From NCBI GenBank assembly GCA_019973155.2, contig BPQB01000008.1, positions 62,001-126,000 on the forward strand: 64,000 nt of DNA. Reading direction: 5' to 3'. The position numbers and the translations under genes were made by a program. Under the pieces are notes generated by a model, which worked only from the letters and a program-made list of their open reading frames with translations, was not told the origin of the DNA and did no database searches. This DNA is from Phanerochaete sordida (taxonomy: Eukaryota > Basidiomycota > Agaricomycetes > Polyporales > Phanerochaetaceae). This document shows, one piece after another, positions 32,416 through 45,418 of the stretch (position 1 is its first letter; each line of letters begins with the position of its first letter).

Positions 32416-33914
32416 ATGCGACGCATCACAGTCGTCAACCGTTCCCCACACGTCGTGGTCTGCCGCATCGAGCCCACCTACCGCGGCACCGGCTCTGAAT
32501 ACTACAGTGTTCTACCCAGCGACACAGAGACCCTGAAGCTGCCCAGCTTTCGCGTGGGCCTCGTACTGGCTCCACAGCTGCAGGCAGAGAAGGCAGCGAT
32601 GTTCGACGAAGCTGCACCTACTGCGGTCGACGACTTCGCCATACGGGTCCCGCTGTCGCTCGGTGCGAAGTGGATAGCGGTCCCTGTGCCGGAGGAGTGT
32701 CCGTGGCTTGTGTACAGGGTCAAGGTGCGTAGCTGCGGTACCAGCGAGCGACGCTGTGCAGACCTTACTCTAGCTCTAGGTCACCAAACGCCACCACCAG
32801 CTCCTCATCCTCCCCCGCCGCGACCTGAGCTCGTTCTTGAGCGAAATCCCAGACAGCGTCTCTCTGTCCTGTGTGACTCTCCCTGGGACCCACGACACGT
32901 GCGTGTGCCCCACTGCGAACGTGCAAAGCGTACTGACGCCTTCCGCAGCATGGCGTTCTATGGCTGGCCGATATCGCAGTGCCAGTCGCTTGACACGCCT
33001 CTGGCTGTCCAACTAGCATCCGGAATCCGCGTGCTCGATATCCGTCTTGCCATCGTAGACAACCGCCTGATCGCATACCACGGCCCGTACCCCCAGCGCG
33101 CGGCCTTCCAGGAGATTCTCTCGTTTATTCACGCGTTCCTCACTGCGGACAAGACCAAGCGCGAGACCGTCATCGTGTCCATCAAGCAGGAGGACTTTAG
33201 GACGGTTCCTGGCGAGGTTTTCTCGAAACTCGTCCGCGACGAGATCACCAATGGCCCCGGCGGACTGGACATGTGGTTTCTAGATAACAGGATACCGCTT
33301 ATAGGTGAAGCTAGAGGGAAAGTGATCATGTTCAGTCGCTTTGGAGGCGACGGTGAAGGCTGGGAGAACGGGGTCGAGGGCATCGGCATCCATCCGACTA
33401 CATGGCCGGACAGCAAGAAGGATGGGTTCACGTGGGATTGCAAGAATACTGTCGTTCGTACACACGACTGGTGAGTCTGTCGCTGTGTCTCAAACATCCC
33501 ATAGCCAATATCCGCTGCAGGTACAACATACCCTCTTTCCTATCGATACCCGAGAAGACGCAGCTAGCCACAGAAATATTGCTCCCGCCACCCATAGACC
33601 CGCCGCTACCCTCGCTCGCCATCACTTTCTTCTCCGCATCAGGCTTCCCGCTCGCCTTCCCGCCGACGATCGCGCGCGGCTTCGGCTGGCCCAAGGTCGG
33701 GCTCGGCGTCGAGGGCGTCAACGCGCGCGTCGTGCGCTGGCTCGCGAGCATGCTCGGCGCGGCCGACGCGTCGGGGCGTGTCAAGGACCCGCGGATACGC
33801 GGATGGACCCTTGCGGACTTCTACGCAGACCCCGAGCCCGCGCTTGTGCCCCTGCTTGTGGAGTGCAACTTCCACGGGCGCGTGCCGGGCGAGGAGGGCT
33901 GGCCAGCGCTCTGA
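32416..33914 (+). CDS. PI-PLC X-domain protein
   Basis: Phosphatidylinositol-specific phospholipase C-like (X box only, no Y, PH or C2 domain). The N-terminal 100 residues (MRRITVVNRSPHVVVCRIEP) have a beta-rich look. After an intron the X box gives LPGTHDTMAFYGWPISQCQ, where the His is the first catalytic histidine, then GIRVLDIRLAIVDNRLIAYHGPYPQ with the second. VIVSIKQED and HDWYNIPSF follow. The C-terminus (MLGAADASGRVKDPRIRGWT ... DFYADPEP) is unassigned. It belongs to the bacterial-type family found in many fungi; secretion is not indicated by a signal peptide. The join giving GTHDTMAF depends on the intron gtgcgtgtg...ttccgcag. Confidence 0.85.
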
Positions 33915-34163
33915 CAGAGAGCCTATGATTTCCTATTTTATTTCTCACATTATGTGCTGCTCGTACGGATGGATATAGACATACACGGATAGGATTGGAA
34001 CATACGCGTCACCGCTGGCAATTTTTGATTGTTTTAGGATTTGGAATCGCGGGGAACTGGATATTGAAGGTCCGTGGGAGCATCGCCGCGCCGCTACGCC
34101 ATAAATGAACGCGTTCCGCTCGAGTCATCCAGCTCACCTTCCTCCCTCCCTTCTCTGCCCTCC
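33915..34163. other. Short intergenic region
   Basis: A C/T-rich leader directly precedes ATG 34164. No gene seen. Confidence 0.4.
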
Positions 34164-35153
34164 ATGCCACGATATCCTGCGTCTACCACGAGCGCGAAGC
34201 CGACGCCGTACGGCCTCGTCAACATGCGCCCCGCGCGTTCCGCGTACGTGGCCGTGCCCACTGGCGCCCAACAGACGAACAAAACGCTTAGAAGCAACAT
34301 GAGGCCCAAGGACGTTTCGCGTACGTCGCCTTCCTGCATCCTCTGCGCGTTGCCTGACCTTAGCACTCAGAGCCTGCCGAACAACTCGAGCTCAACAATC
34401 CGCCCTGCGTGAGCTGCAGAGAGCGTGGTGATGCTTGCACGAAGACACTCGGCGCGAAGAAGAAGTCCTGCGACCAATGCACGCGGAACCACGACGGATG
34501 CTCGCTCGCGGGCGCCACTGGGAAGCGCAAAGGTACGCGAGCATGACATACATGGCAATACCGCGCGCAGGCGGCTGATGCGTGCCGCAGCGTCGGACGG
34601 GGAGAGCGAGGACGAGACATGCGCGCACGCGAACAAGCCCAGGCCGGCGCCGCGGCGCGTGCGCTACGTCGAGGTCAGCGAGGACGAGACGAGCGGCGTC
34701 GAGGTCGTCGCCACCAGCCAGACGCCGAGCGATGGCGGCACCAACGGAAGCAGCGCGTCCGCGCCGAAGAAGGCTGCCAAGCCTGCGTCCGCGCCGAGCA
34801 CCCCGCGCAAGCTGAAGCCCGCGCGCAAGCAGGAGCTCGCGCGCAAGCAGGAGCTCGCCGGGCCCCCCGGCGTGCGCGCGTCGACGGTCGCCGGCGCGGC
34901 CAGTGCCTCTGCGGGGCCGCGGCCGGGCGACACCCCGAGCAGGAGGCCTCGGGACGCCCTCCGTGCGGACGACGGTGCCGAGAGGAGCGCGGCGCGCCTG
35001 GAGGGCCTGCACGGCGCGCGCGAGGACTTCTTCGGGAGGCTGAAGGGCATGATGGCGGAGGAGCATGATGCAGCGGTTGCTGGGGCTTTTGACGAGCTGT
35101 ACATGCTTGCTACGGCGTGGTGTGGCCATGAAGACCTCGCTTTGTTGGCGTAA
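34164..35153 (+). CDS. Small Zn2Cys6 cluster protein
   Basis: Three exons join in frame after KDVS and after GKRK. The only recognisable domain is CVSCRERGDAC, ten residues, CDQCTRNHDGC, giving C-x2-C-x6-C-x10-C-x2-C-x6-C. This spacing fits a fungal Zn(II)2Cys6 DNA-binding cluster. There is no fungal-TF middle homology region. The rest is acidic, then Ala/Pro/Lys-rich (PARKQELARKQELAGPPG), and ends with an amphipathic helix (FFGRLKGMMAEEHDAAVAGA). It may be a DNA-binding protein that acts with a partner; the target is unknown. Confidence 0.7.
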
Positions 35154-35286
35154 TTGTGTCGTCGATATTCCTTGAATATTGTTGAGCACGCAAACTCTCT
35201 ACTCACTAACAGCGGGCTGTGAAGTTTTTAAAATGTTCCGCGATCGCATTCGACACCAGTGTCATTCGCAGCAACAGTCCCGGCTT
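35154..35286. other. Short convergent spacer
   Basis: No gene; 3' ends of two convergent genes. Confidence 0.4.
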
Positions 35287-38115
35287 CTACGATTTCCATA
35301 CCCGCTCAGCAATCCTGTATGTCCCTGCCAATAGTTCGGCCATTGTGCCCTCTACTTTGTTGATCCCCTGCTGTAGCTGCTCGTAGAATTCTTGCGTCTT
35401 GCCGCGATACAACTCGAAGTCAGTGTCCCACACGATTACGGCGCGATCAACACGATCTGCCGTGAGATGAACGTCGTTGTTCTCGCAGGCTGATTTGAAT
35501 GCGCTGGCAAGATCTTCCTTGGTAAGGGGGTTCGGGTAATCTGCCCTAAGGTGAGGTGGAAGCCTTGACTCGCGCCAGAGTTGCACATAGATCACGAATT
35601 GGAAGAATTGTAAACAGAGGCGCGAAGAGCGCGAGCAGTCCGACATTGGCTAGTAGAGTAGGGAATGTATTAGCATGCGCAAATGACAGCCTTAAACAGA
35701 GCCACATACGCTCCAGTACCGGATCAGTGCCTTGCCAGCCTGCAACACCTGGTTTTGCTCAGTGACCCAGGCGTACATGGCGAGAGGGACACTCGGCACA
35801 AATGAGGATAGCCGTGACATCAACCTTGAGTGGTTGTCGGACGCTGTCTTTGGTATGTAGTGAGGCCAGGTGGCAATCGCGAGGGAGCTGTAGTTTTGGC
35901 AATATCTTCGGGATAGGGTAAAGGTAGGACACGGTAGTATGAGAGTCCTGGTGATGGGTGTCGCTTCGGCCAGTATTTCGAGACAAATACAGGCTGGCAC
36001 AGTGACCTCTCGGCTCACATCAAATAGGTCGTCAATACAGCGTTGATTGTCTAGGAGGAAGTCACGGAACTGGGAGTCCGTAAAGACGACCTCGCCATCT
36101 GAGTTCATCGCTAAAACGCATTGCAGCAATTCTAGAATTTTGATGAGGGCGAAAGAGATAGATCTGCTATCGCCGGGTTCTTGGGATCGAAGACACATGG
36201 CGAATATCAGGATGGATGTGATGTGTGCCGAATTCCTAATAGCAATGAACTGCAGGAGAGTGACAATGTGGTGCTGGCTGAACGCAAGCTCTGGTACAGA
36301 CATCAGAACCCGCTGGATAATGTGCGTGTATAGGCCATCTATGCTCGTCCTGGATTCCTTGAGGAATGCTTTAAGTCGCTCTGCCAGCGTTGATTCGTCG
36401 TTGGTTTCCATCGTCAGATATCTAGCAGCGGTGCGAGCAAAATTCATGTCGCCTCGGCTTCGAATGGCTAATCTTCGAGTTGCTATAGAATGGGCACGAA
36501 TCTCGGGTACCTCGTGCTTGAGGTATAGCTGAACATTGCCGGTCCACCGCTTCGAGTCGTCCTCAAGCTGATGATGGTATATAAGATCGGGAAATCCAGA
36601 GAGTGCAAGGGTGACCGCGATTCTGGGGTGTGGGCGGGAGGTAAGAAAGAGGCGTAGCCAGAAGAACTCCGAGACCAGACTAAGCAGGTACAAGAGCAGA
36701 TCGGCGACTTGTTCCACTTCTCCGCTTCGGTCGAGTCCACTGAGCACGATGATCGTGCACGTCCGACTTGACGCGGGTGTAGATGAAAGAGCACCGCGAA
36801 GCGCTTTGCGTGCCGCCTCTGCGCTGCCCCCAGAGATAGAGTAGTCACGAATCGCAGACATTGTTTCGGAGCGAATGTCTGGTCGAAGCTGGTATGCTAG
36901 AGCGAATAGAGAGGCATCGGCTCGCATGGGCAGTGAAACCTGGTGGGTAAAGAACCATGCAGCGCCGAGTCTGGGTGCTATTTGTTCTTGAGATGAAAAC
37001 CGTAGACAGAGCTGAGAGGCCATAGCAGACGTTTTGGTATCTGGCTCTCCCATCATGGAGCCTGTGAGGAGGTAGATAGGCTCTCCTCGAGCCAGCCAAA
37101 GGTCTACTTCCCGCACAATATGGTCCTTCTGGACAGATGTATGCTGCCCGTGCACTTGCTGGTGCGGAGAGTCGTCGGCTATTTTCCAGGAGCTGGACCC
37201 ATCGATGATTTGAGACAAAAATGTGGCGGTATCCTCTGTCAAGTAGATTTCAGATTGCAAATGAGAATGTTTAACTGAGTTTGTGTACCAGCTATTTGAT
37301 ACTGAGAATGCATATTCTACGTTCAAGGTTTGTTACTCAGCATGCATTCGAACCATTGATGTTTGACGTACTCTAGTACTGAAATGCACGTCGAAGGCCT
37401 TTTTCACGATGTCTTCGATGTCCTCCGAGTTATGATCCTAGAACAATCGGCAGATAAATCAGATGTGACCGGAATGAGTAGGCACGCTCTTACCACAAAC
37501 GAATCCGTCGAGCTTGTGATCAGCAGCTCCATTTCCGCCACGATGCCATCGATTGAATTGCTCGCAGAGATCAGGCCGCTTGTATGGGAATCTGGTGCGT
37601 GCGGGTCGTATATCTGAATTTTTGACACTTTATTCGCCAGGACTTCCAAAGAGATTATTTTGCTGCGCCGATGTTTTAGGAGATGGTGTGATTGAAGAGC
37701 GTCGCGGGTTTGCTCACCTCAACAGATCTCTTACTCTGCTCGCAAACTCGAGCCCAGCTTCAGAAGGAGCATTGAGCACTGCTACACACTCGGCGAGGCC
37801 CACATTGTGATCCATCATCGCGATTTGCGTTGCATGGTGCGTGCGAGACACCGCGGTTTCGAGCCGAACGATGGTACGTAGGAGACTAGTGTAGATCTCG
37901 TACGCACTGTCTGACTGTATGTTGGACGCAGGCAAGCACACGTCAATCAGGACTTCCGTATCACAAATCGCTGGGTAGTGGTTTCCGTACCTCGATCCCT
38001 AAACGAATCTGCTGGATCCGATCCAGGATATCCTCAAGGCTGTCCAAGGATGTAATCGGTGGACTTCTTTTCCGCATGAACTTCGGAAGCTTGCCCAAAT
38101 TCCATCGGCCCATGT
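35287..38115 (-). CDS. NACHT-like NLR protein with degenerate Walker motifs
   Basis: Spliced from ATG 38115 (MGRWNLGKLPKFMRKRSPP) through several short exons and one long exon (about 37,316-35,720). The order matches basidiomycete NACHT proteins: an N-terminal helical part (ILDRIQQIRLGIE, YTSLLRTIVRLETAVS), then IVREVDLWLARGEPIYLLTG, LGAAWFFTHQ, LFALAYQLRPDIR, LRLFLTSRPHPRIAV and a helical C-terminus. The Walker A position reads LTGSMMGEPDTKTSA, which lacks G-x4-GK[ST]. The Walker B position reads TIIVLSGLDRSGE instead of hydrophobic-DALDEC. It is therefore probably an inactive ATPase or a regulatory NLR-like protein. The last exon (35,287 to about 35,640) has a hydrophobic segment but its frame was not fully resolved. 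No WD40, ankyrin or TPR repeats are evident. Confidence 0.65.
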
Positions 38116-39119
38116 TGAGCACAGAACGTCGGCTATGTCTGTTTTGTGCAGCAATGTGTGGTCAGCAGTGTGGAGCAACACACCTGAGGCGCAAGTTGGT
38201 GCGAAGGCGATGCTAACCAGCTCTGGGAAGCGCCGTCAACGCATGGCAGAATTTACAAAATACTCAACACGTGCCCTCAGGCTGACCGTGCATGGCAGAT
38301 TCACAAAAGGAGAGTTGGCTCTTGTACAGAGAACAAGTAAACATTGAAACAAGTCTCGCCAGCCCAGAATGTCCGCGGGACCTCGGTACAGATGAAGCGA
38401 TACTATTTTACAGCGAGATCACAGTTCCTTGGCGGCGATTGTTGCACTCACGGCGATCCCCCTTCAAACGGAAGGTACTACACGTATCATGCGAATCAGC
38501 ACCTGTCCTACACCCAGAGAACCTCGCGATGCACCCTGAACACGATGAACGCGTCCCCGGGGCTACCGCCGCGCGTCTTCGGCTGGGGCATAAGAAAGTG
38601 AGTGATGAGCAGCGTAAGCCTGCGCGTCGACGCGCAGCCACGTTTCCGTTGATATCTGCAGTGCCCGGACCTCCCACATGAGGTGCGAAGTGCTTGAAGC
38701 TAGCTGCGCACACGCGTCAGGCGCCGCGCGGGCAGTGGGAGAGCCCCGGGGGGGGGGGGCACTTGAGGTAGTCGTACTCATTCGCGCAGAGCCTGCGTAA
38801 GCGCGGCTTCCTGCCGTTGACAAGTTTGTAACTCTTCAGCAATACCTCCAGCGCATACCAAGCTATTTTCCCCTCCTCACAGTCTCCGCGGCTGCGTAGG
38901 TCTATTTGAAGCCAATTTAATGCACCATTATTCCGAGCATGCAGGAGACAGAGACAGCCCATATATTCAGCGATACAATCGAGGCTGCACTTGTGCGAGC
39001 CTTGGAGGGCCCGTACAGAATGCACCATCGAGAGAGATACATTGCAGACACCAGTTCCGTGACGATGCACCAGATTCTACCATAACTTAGACCAGGATAA
39101 ATAGGCCTGCTGAGACGGC
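38116..39119. other. Intergenic region with a 12-base G run
   Basis: No gene is seen in the 1 kb between the NACHT-like gene and the peroxidase. A run of 12 G at 38,748-38,759 is present. Confidence 0.5.
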
Positions 39120-40661
<1,542 letters not shown>

Positions 40662-40773
40662 TGCGACTGTTGGAGAGCGAGGGGTGTCTGACTGGGAGAG
40701 GTGCCCGATGTCCAGAGGAGAGTGCGAGAGGAGAACCCGATGTCCTGCAGGGCCCTCTCCTTGCCAGCCCAGC

Positions 40774-40914
40774 ATTTATACGCTTTCTTGCGCGCACTCT
40801 TTTCGCAAATTTCGCGAAGTGCGACGCGCAAGCTTTGCTGATGCCGAGGCGGCGCGACGCGGTTCACAAGAGCGTGAACGACGCTGCCCGCCTAGGCAAC
40901 GGCACGCGCGCGCA
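40774..40914 (-). promoter_or_regulatory. Promoter of MnP copy A with MRE-like motifs
   Basis: A TATA box (ttatacg forward, cgtataa on the gene strand) lies at 40,776-40,782, about 115 nt before the start. Metal-response-like TGCGCGC (consensus TGCRCNC) is at 40,789-40,795, and a reverse-oriented match at 40,908-40,914. Such elements occur in fungal MnP promoters. The motif is short, so chance matches are likely in GC-rich DNA. Confidence 0.45.
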
Positions 40915-43174
40915 TCAAGCCGTGCCTGCGAGCGATCCATGGGTCCGGCTATTGAACGAGTGGAGGGTTCCTGGCAGCGTTCGGGCAAAGAGAAACCAAT
41001 CGGGTCCGGCTGGTTTGCAATCCTCTCAGAAATGTGAGTACCAGTAACACGTTAGCGTCTTGCCCGCACATTGTGTCCGGCACAGCGTCGACGCGGCCGT
41101 GCGCGACCCTGGGAGCGCAACTACAGCCGGCACCACCGTGTTGAAGATTTCGGGCAAGGAATGTTAACGAATAATGACGACACGTGAGAGGGAGTCGATG
41201 CCGCAGCGCGGGCAAAATCTTCTTCAAAGCTGCGGTAAAGCAGGCAGTAATTACTGGCAAAGCGCAACGATGAGCTGCTGGTCGGTCGAAGTTGGTTAAA
41301 CATGAGCCTACAACCACTCATCGAACTTTGACGACGAAATGCAGTTCCATGGCTTGGGTTGTATTGAAGGGAGGACCGTCCATGGATCTATTGCGCCGAG
41401 CGCGGCCGCTTCGAACACAAACCATGGAATGTGAGCGACACCTGCCGGTTAACACGTCTGTCAGGCCCGACATCGAGGTATGAGAGTCCAAGGACAGCGT
41501 ACCACAGAGTCGGTCCCGTTAGCGAGATGATGGCGGGAGGCGACTTACTCGTCGCAGCAGCGTTCGCAGGGCGGGACGTAATAATAGGGCTAGCGCAGCG
41601 GCCAGGCGCGGCAACGCCTAATGTGACATCACGCAAAAATAGCCTCGCCGTGATTTTGCTGCCTCGGACTCGACTGAGAGAAGATCGGCGATGTGCACAC
41701 CGGCTGCCCGCCGCCCGCTGTGCCTGGGAATCTGGGCTGCCGATGGGAAGATGAGCGTGCATTGGGCAGGAAGCGCGACAAAAATGACAAGAGAAGCGAG
41801 CCAAGAGTGATAGAAGTGGTGCAGCTAAACTTAGGTGAGAGACCCGGGCAAACTGATGCAGACATACCGTTGGCTTGCATCAAATCCTTGCTGTAGGCGA
41901 CGAGCACCAGCTCCCAGCACCTGGAATCCCAGCGAGATGATCTCTAGCTCGCAGCTGCGTTGGCCCGAGAGGCAGCTCGTCCGCCCAGATTCGTCGACAA
42001 AGGCAGAACGGAATGTAGCCGTGTAAGTCTTGGGAGTTCAGGTATGTCGCGGTTGCGCTGCAATTCCGAAACCTTCATACGGACAAGAGTTCCAGTTCTC
42101 CTGAGAAAGGTTGGACGCTCTATGTTCGAGATCTTCATGAATCCAAATAGAGCGAGAGGTCAGAGTCAATACTGCCTTGAGGTCGGCTCAGCACAAGGAC
42201 ACGTTGAAGTCTCGACGACACGAAAAGTTCCGCAGCTTCGTGGCGCGGTGACGGCCGCTAGTCATTCACAATATGTTCTATCGTACTCCGATGCAGATAT
42301 GACTCAATAGCTCAGTGGTAGAGCATACGATTGCAGTCAGCTTGCTTACGTAATATCGTGTTGTCCCGTGTTCGAACCACGGTTGGGTCTTTCTTTTTTC
42401 CTATTTTTGCTGTATAGCTTGCTGCCGCGAGAATTGCCACTGGCCAGTGTCAAAATCATCGCATGGAGCGTATTTTTACAATCTACAGACCAGAATTTCG
42501 AGCTATTCGCGGAGGTACCTGATTAAGCGCCCCAGCTGCATGCTCAGAACAGAGCAGGTCTCACGGTCTCAGCATCTTACGGTAGATGCTATGATCTTCA
42601 TGAGCCCATACGCACCCTCAAGTTAGCTGAGACACAAGGTGCAGCAAAAGTGAACGGACAGTTGGCTCTACTAAGTAGTGTCCAGACTATATGGCTTCGA
42701 GCTCGACTGGCAGGCTCCGCTTGACTCTGAAGTACTAGTATGAGATGTCAGGCAATGGTACTTTGGGACTACTGTTTCATCACATGGCACTCCGAACAGC
42801 TGCCATCCGAGCATCATCGAAAAATTATTAAGTACAACACTACGGTCCGGGCTTGCTGTAGATTCTGCGGGAAGTCACTCCTGGTGGCAAGGGCGCCGTC
42901 TCATTCCACTCGCCCGGTGCGGTGCGTTTCATCCTCTATCAACGTTCGCCTTGACACTTGTCTATTCCAGCTCTTGCTCCCGAGATCCACCTGCAATCCT
43001 ACCGCGGTGGTGTGAGCCGAGCTTTACTTAGGCATGGTACAGACTGCTTACGAAGGCCTCGCTCCAAGACTGTCTCCTGTGTGTTATATTTTGGATTCCA
43101 TCGGGTATACAATGCTCATCGCACACCATTAGCATCGCTGAGAGCAGCTATCGCTTTGAGATCACTTCGCGAAA
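40915..43174. other. Intergenic region holding tRNA-Cys
   Basis: No protein gene is seen between the divergent MnP and P450 genes. A tRNA-Cys lies at 42,301. The C/T-rich leader of the P450 lies near 43,100. Confidence 0.5.
42301..42389 (+). tRNA. tRNA-Cys (GCA) with 18-nt intron
   Basis: A cloverleaf can be folded: acceptor GACTCAA / TTGGGTC, D stem GCTC / GAGC, anticodon stem TACGA / TCGTG with loop TTGCAG+A (anticodon GCA), T stem CCGTG / CACGG with TTCGAAC. An 18-nt intron (42,337-42,354) sits one base 3' of the anticodon, the canonical position. A T-rich terminator (tttctttttt) follows directly. Confidence 0.93.
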
Positions 43175-45281
43175 ATGTTTGACAGGCCTTTCAGCCTCCC
43201 CGCGTGGGCGGAGCTCATCATGGGTGCGGCCATCGTACTCTTCCTGAACAGCGCGTGGAGTATCTGGAAGGTATGGCCTTGTCTATTATATTCAGGACTG
43301 GACAGCACACTTACATATCTACAACCTCTAGCTTCGCCACATTCCCACTGTCGGCGGACCTGCTCTCCCCTTGTTCAGCTACATTGGAACGTTTCGCTAC
43401 CTGCAGAACCGCCAGGGTTTATTGCAGGAAGGCTACGATCAGGTATCTCTGCCATCTCTCTGCTCGTCTGAATGGGAGTCTTTCTGATCCGATGAACAGT
43501 ACAAGAACCACCCGGGGCTCTTCAAGATCGCAGCTCCGGATCATTGGATTGTTGTCGTGGCTCATCTGAACCTCATCGACGAGCTGCAGAAGCACTCGGA
43601 TGAGAATGTCTCGTTCATGGCTGCTGGTGCAGAAGTGTGTCTGTTACACGTCTTAATTTAATTCTGCATATACTCATCTCCCGCCCCTCTCGCCTCCATA
43701 TGCAGATTGTTGGAATGCGTTATATAACCCCTCGCAGCCTTGCAGACGACCCATGGCACATTCCCCCGTTGAAGCAACATCTGACACATTCAATCAGCTC
43801 CTTCTTTGGGGACATGGTCGACGAGCTCCGGGTCTCTATTGAAGAGTCTCTCGAAACAACCAACGAGGTCGACGGTGCGCCTTTCGCGTGCCTGAGCCAC
43901 TTGCAGCCAGAATACCGAGACAATTTCCAGGATGGATCTCGGTCGCTCCGCTGCAAACATTCTTCTGGGTCTTCACTAGAGTTGTAAACAGGCTCTTTGT
44001 GGGACTGCCCATTGGTACGCACACGCCCGCTTCAGCCTTGATCTGACGGCTACACGCCTTCTGGACAGGGCGTGATCCCCGCTTTGTACAGCTCATGCTC
44101 GACTTTACAACATCTGTCAGCGCCGCGCGGTTCTGGACAGGGTTGGTGCCGCCCGGTCTCAAGCCGTGGGTCTACACTCAACGTCAGAGAGGTTCCGCCG
44201 AAGACTGACCATTCTCCAGAGCAGTAGCGCTCTTCGCTGCGCATCGCGCGCGCAAGGCGGCAGGGGAGGCTGAGAAGATGCTTGCGCCCGTCATCGCAGA
44301 GCGCGTGCGGAACCTTGACGAGTACGGAGACAAATGGACGGAGCGGCCGGTGTGTGCCTCCCACACACCGACCGTTCCAAGTCGCTCTGCTGATACTTGG
44401 AGTATCCCGTCGTAGAACGACCTGCTACAGATCGTCCTCGAAGCAGCCCTCGCGGGCGGGCACACGCTCGACGAAGTCGCCATCCGCACCATCGCGATGA
44501 TCTTCGTCGGCGCGAGCACGAGCGCCATGGCACGTCGCCTCCCTCTCCCACCCCACACGCGCCCTGACGCCCCACAGAGCTTCGTGCACGTCCTCTACCA
44601 CCTCGCCGCGGACCCGCGCCTGCACGCGGCGCTGCGCGCAGAGGCCGACGGCGCGCTCGCCCGCGACGGCTGGACGAAGCACGCGCTCGCGCGCATGCCC
44701 CGCGTCGACGCCGTCCTGCGCGAGTCGCAGCGCTTCAACGGGATAAACGCCTGTGCGCCGCTCTCTTCTCCCCGCACCTGCGCACTGATCACAGGTCAGT
44801 CTCGATGATGCGCGCGACACTACGCCCCGTGACGCTCACGTCGGCGGGCACGCCGCTCGCGCTGCCCGCGGGCACACTCTGCGTCGCGCCGCAGCGCGCG
44901 CTGCACGGCGACGGCGCGCTGCACGATGAGCCGCACATCTTCGCGCCGTTCCGCGCGCTGGACGCGCCCGGCGGCGCGAAGCCCGAGCAGCTCGTGCGCA
45001 CGAGCACGCGCTACGTGCCGTTCGGCCACGGGAAGCACGCGTGGTGCGTGTCTCGCGGCCGGTGTCCGCGGCCGGTACGGATGCTGATGTGGTGGTGCAG
45101 CCCTGGGAGGTTCTTCGCGGGGAACGAGATGAAGGCGGCCGTCGCGCACGTCGTCACGACGTACGACGTGAAGCTCCCTGGCGGCGCGACGGCGCGCCCG
45201 CCGAACGAGATTCTGGGGTTGACTATCGCGCCGAATAGGTCGGCGAAGGTCATGTTCCGAAGGAGACAGCCTGCCGCCTAG
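43175..45281 (+). CDS. Cytochrome P450, copy A
   Basis: A membrane-anchored monooxygenase. The N-terminal helix is AELIMGAAIVLFLNSAW, followed by a LRHIPTVGGPALPLFSY-type proline-rich hinge. The I-helix region is IAMIFVGASTSAM, where the usual AGxx[DE]T is replaced by VGASTS. The K helix gives ESQRFNGIN with the ExxR motif, and the haem loop is FGHGKHACPGRFFA with the Cys made by a spliced codon. It ends KVMFRRRQPAA. Many introns of about 50 nt. The family appears close to ent-kaurene-oxidase-type basidiomycete P450s; the substrate cannot be inferred. The paralogue at 50,893-53,047 has the same intron layout. Confidence 0.88.
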
Positions 45282-45418
45282 TTCCCGCTAGAGTGTAATG
45301 TATCACATAGGAGTGGAAAATCGCCTGTAATAATAGTCATAGCTTCCAGCCGCCTCCGTAGGCGCGCCTGTCCTCGAGCGTACAACAAAATCAAGCATAC
45401 AAGGCGTCACACACCGCG
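45282..45418. other. Short convergent spacer
   Basis: 3' ends of P450-A and HAT1. Confidence 0.4.

Noticed and set aside
38292..38681. Plus-strand gene between the NACHT-like gene and MnP-A
   Set aside because: Short frames only, with no motif and no plausible splice structure.
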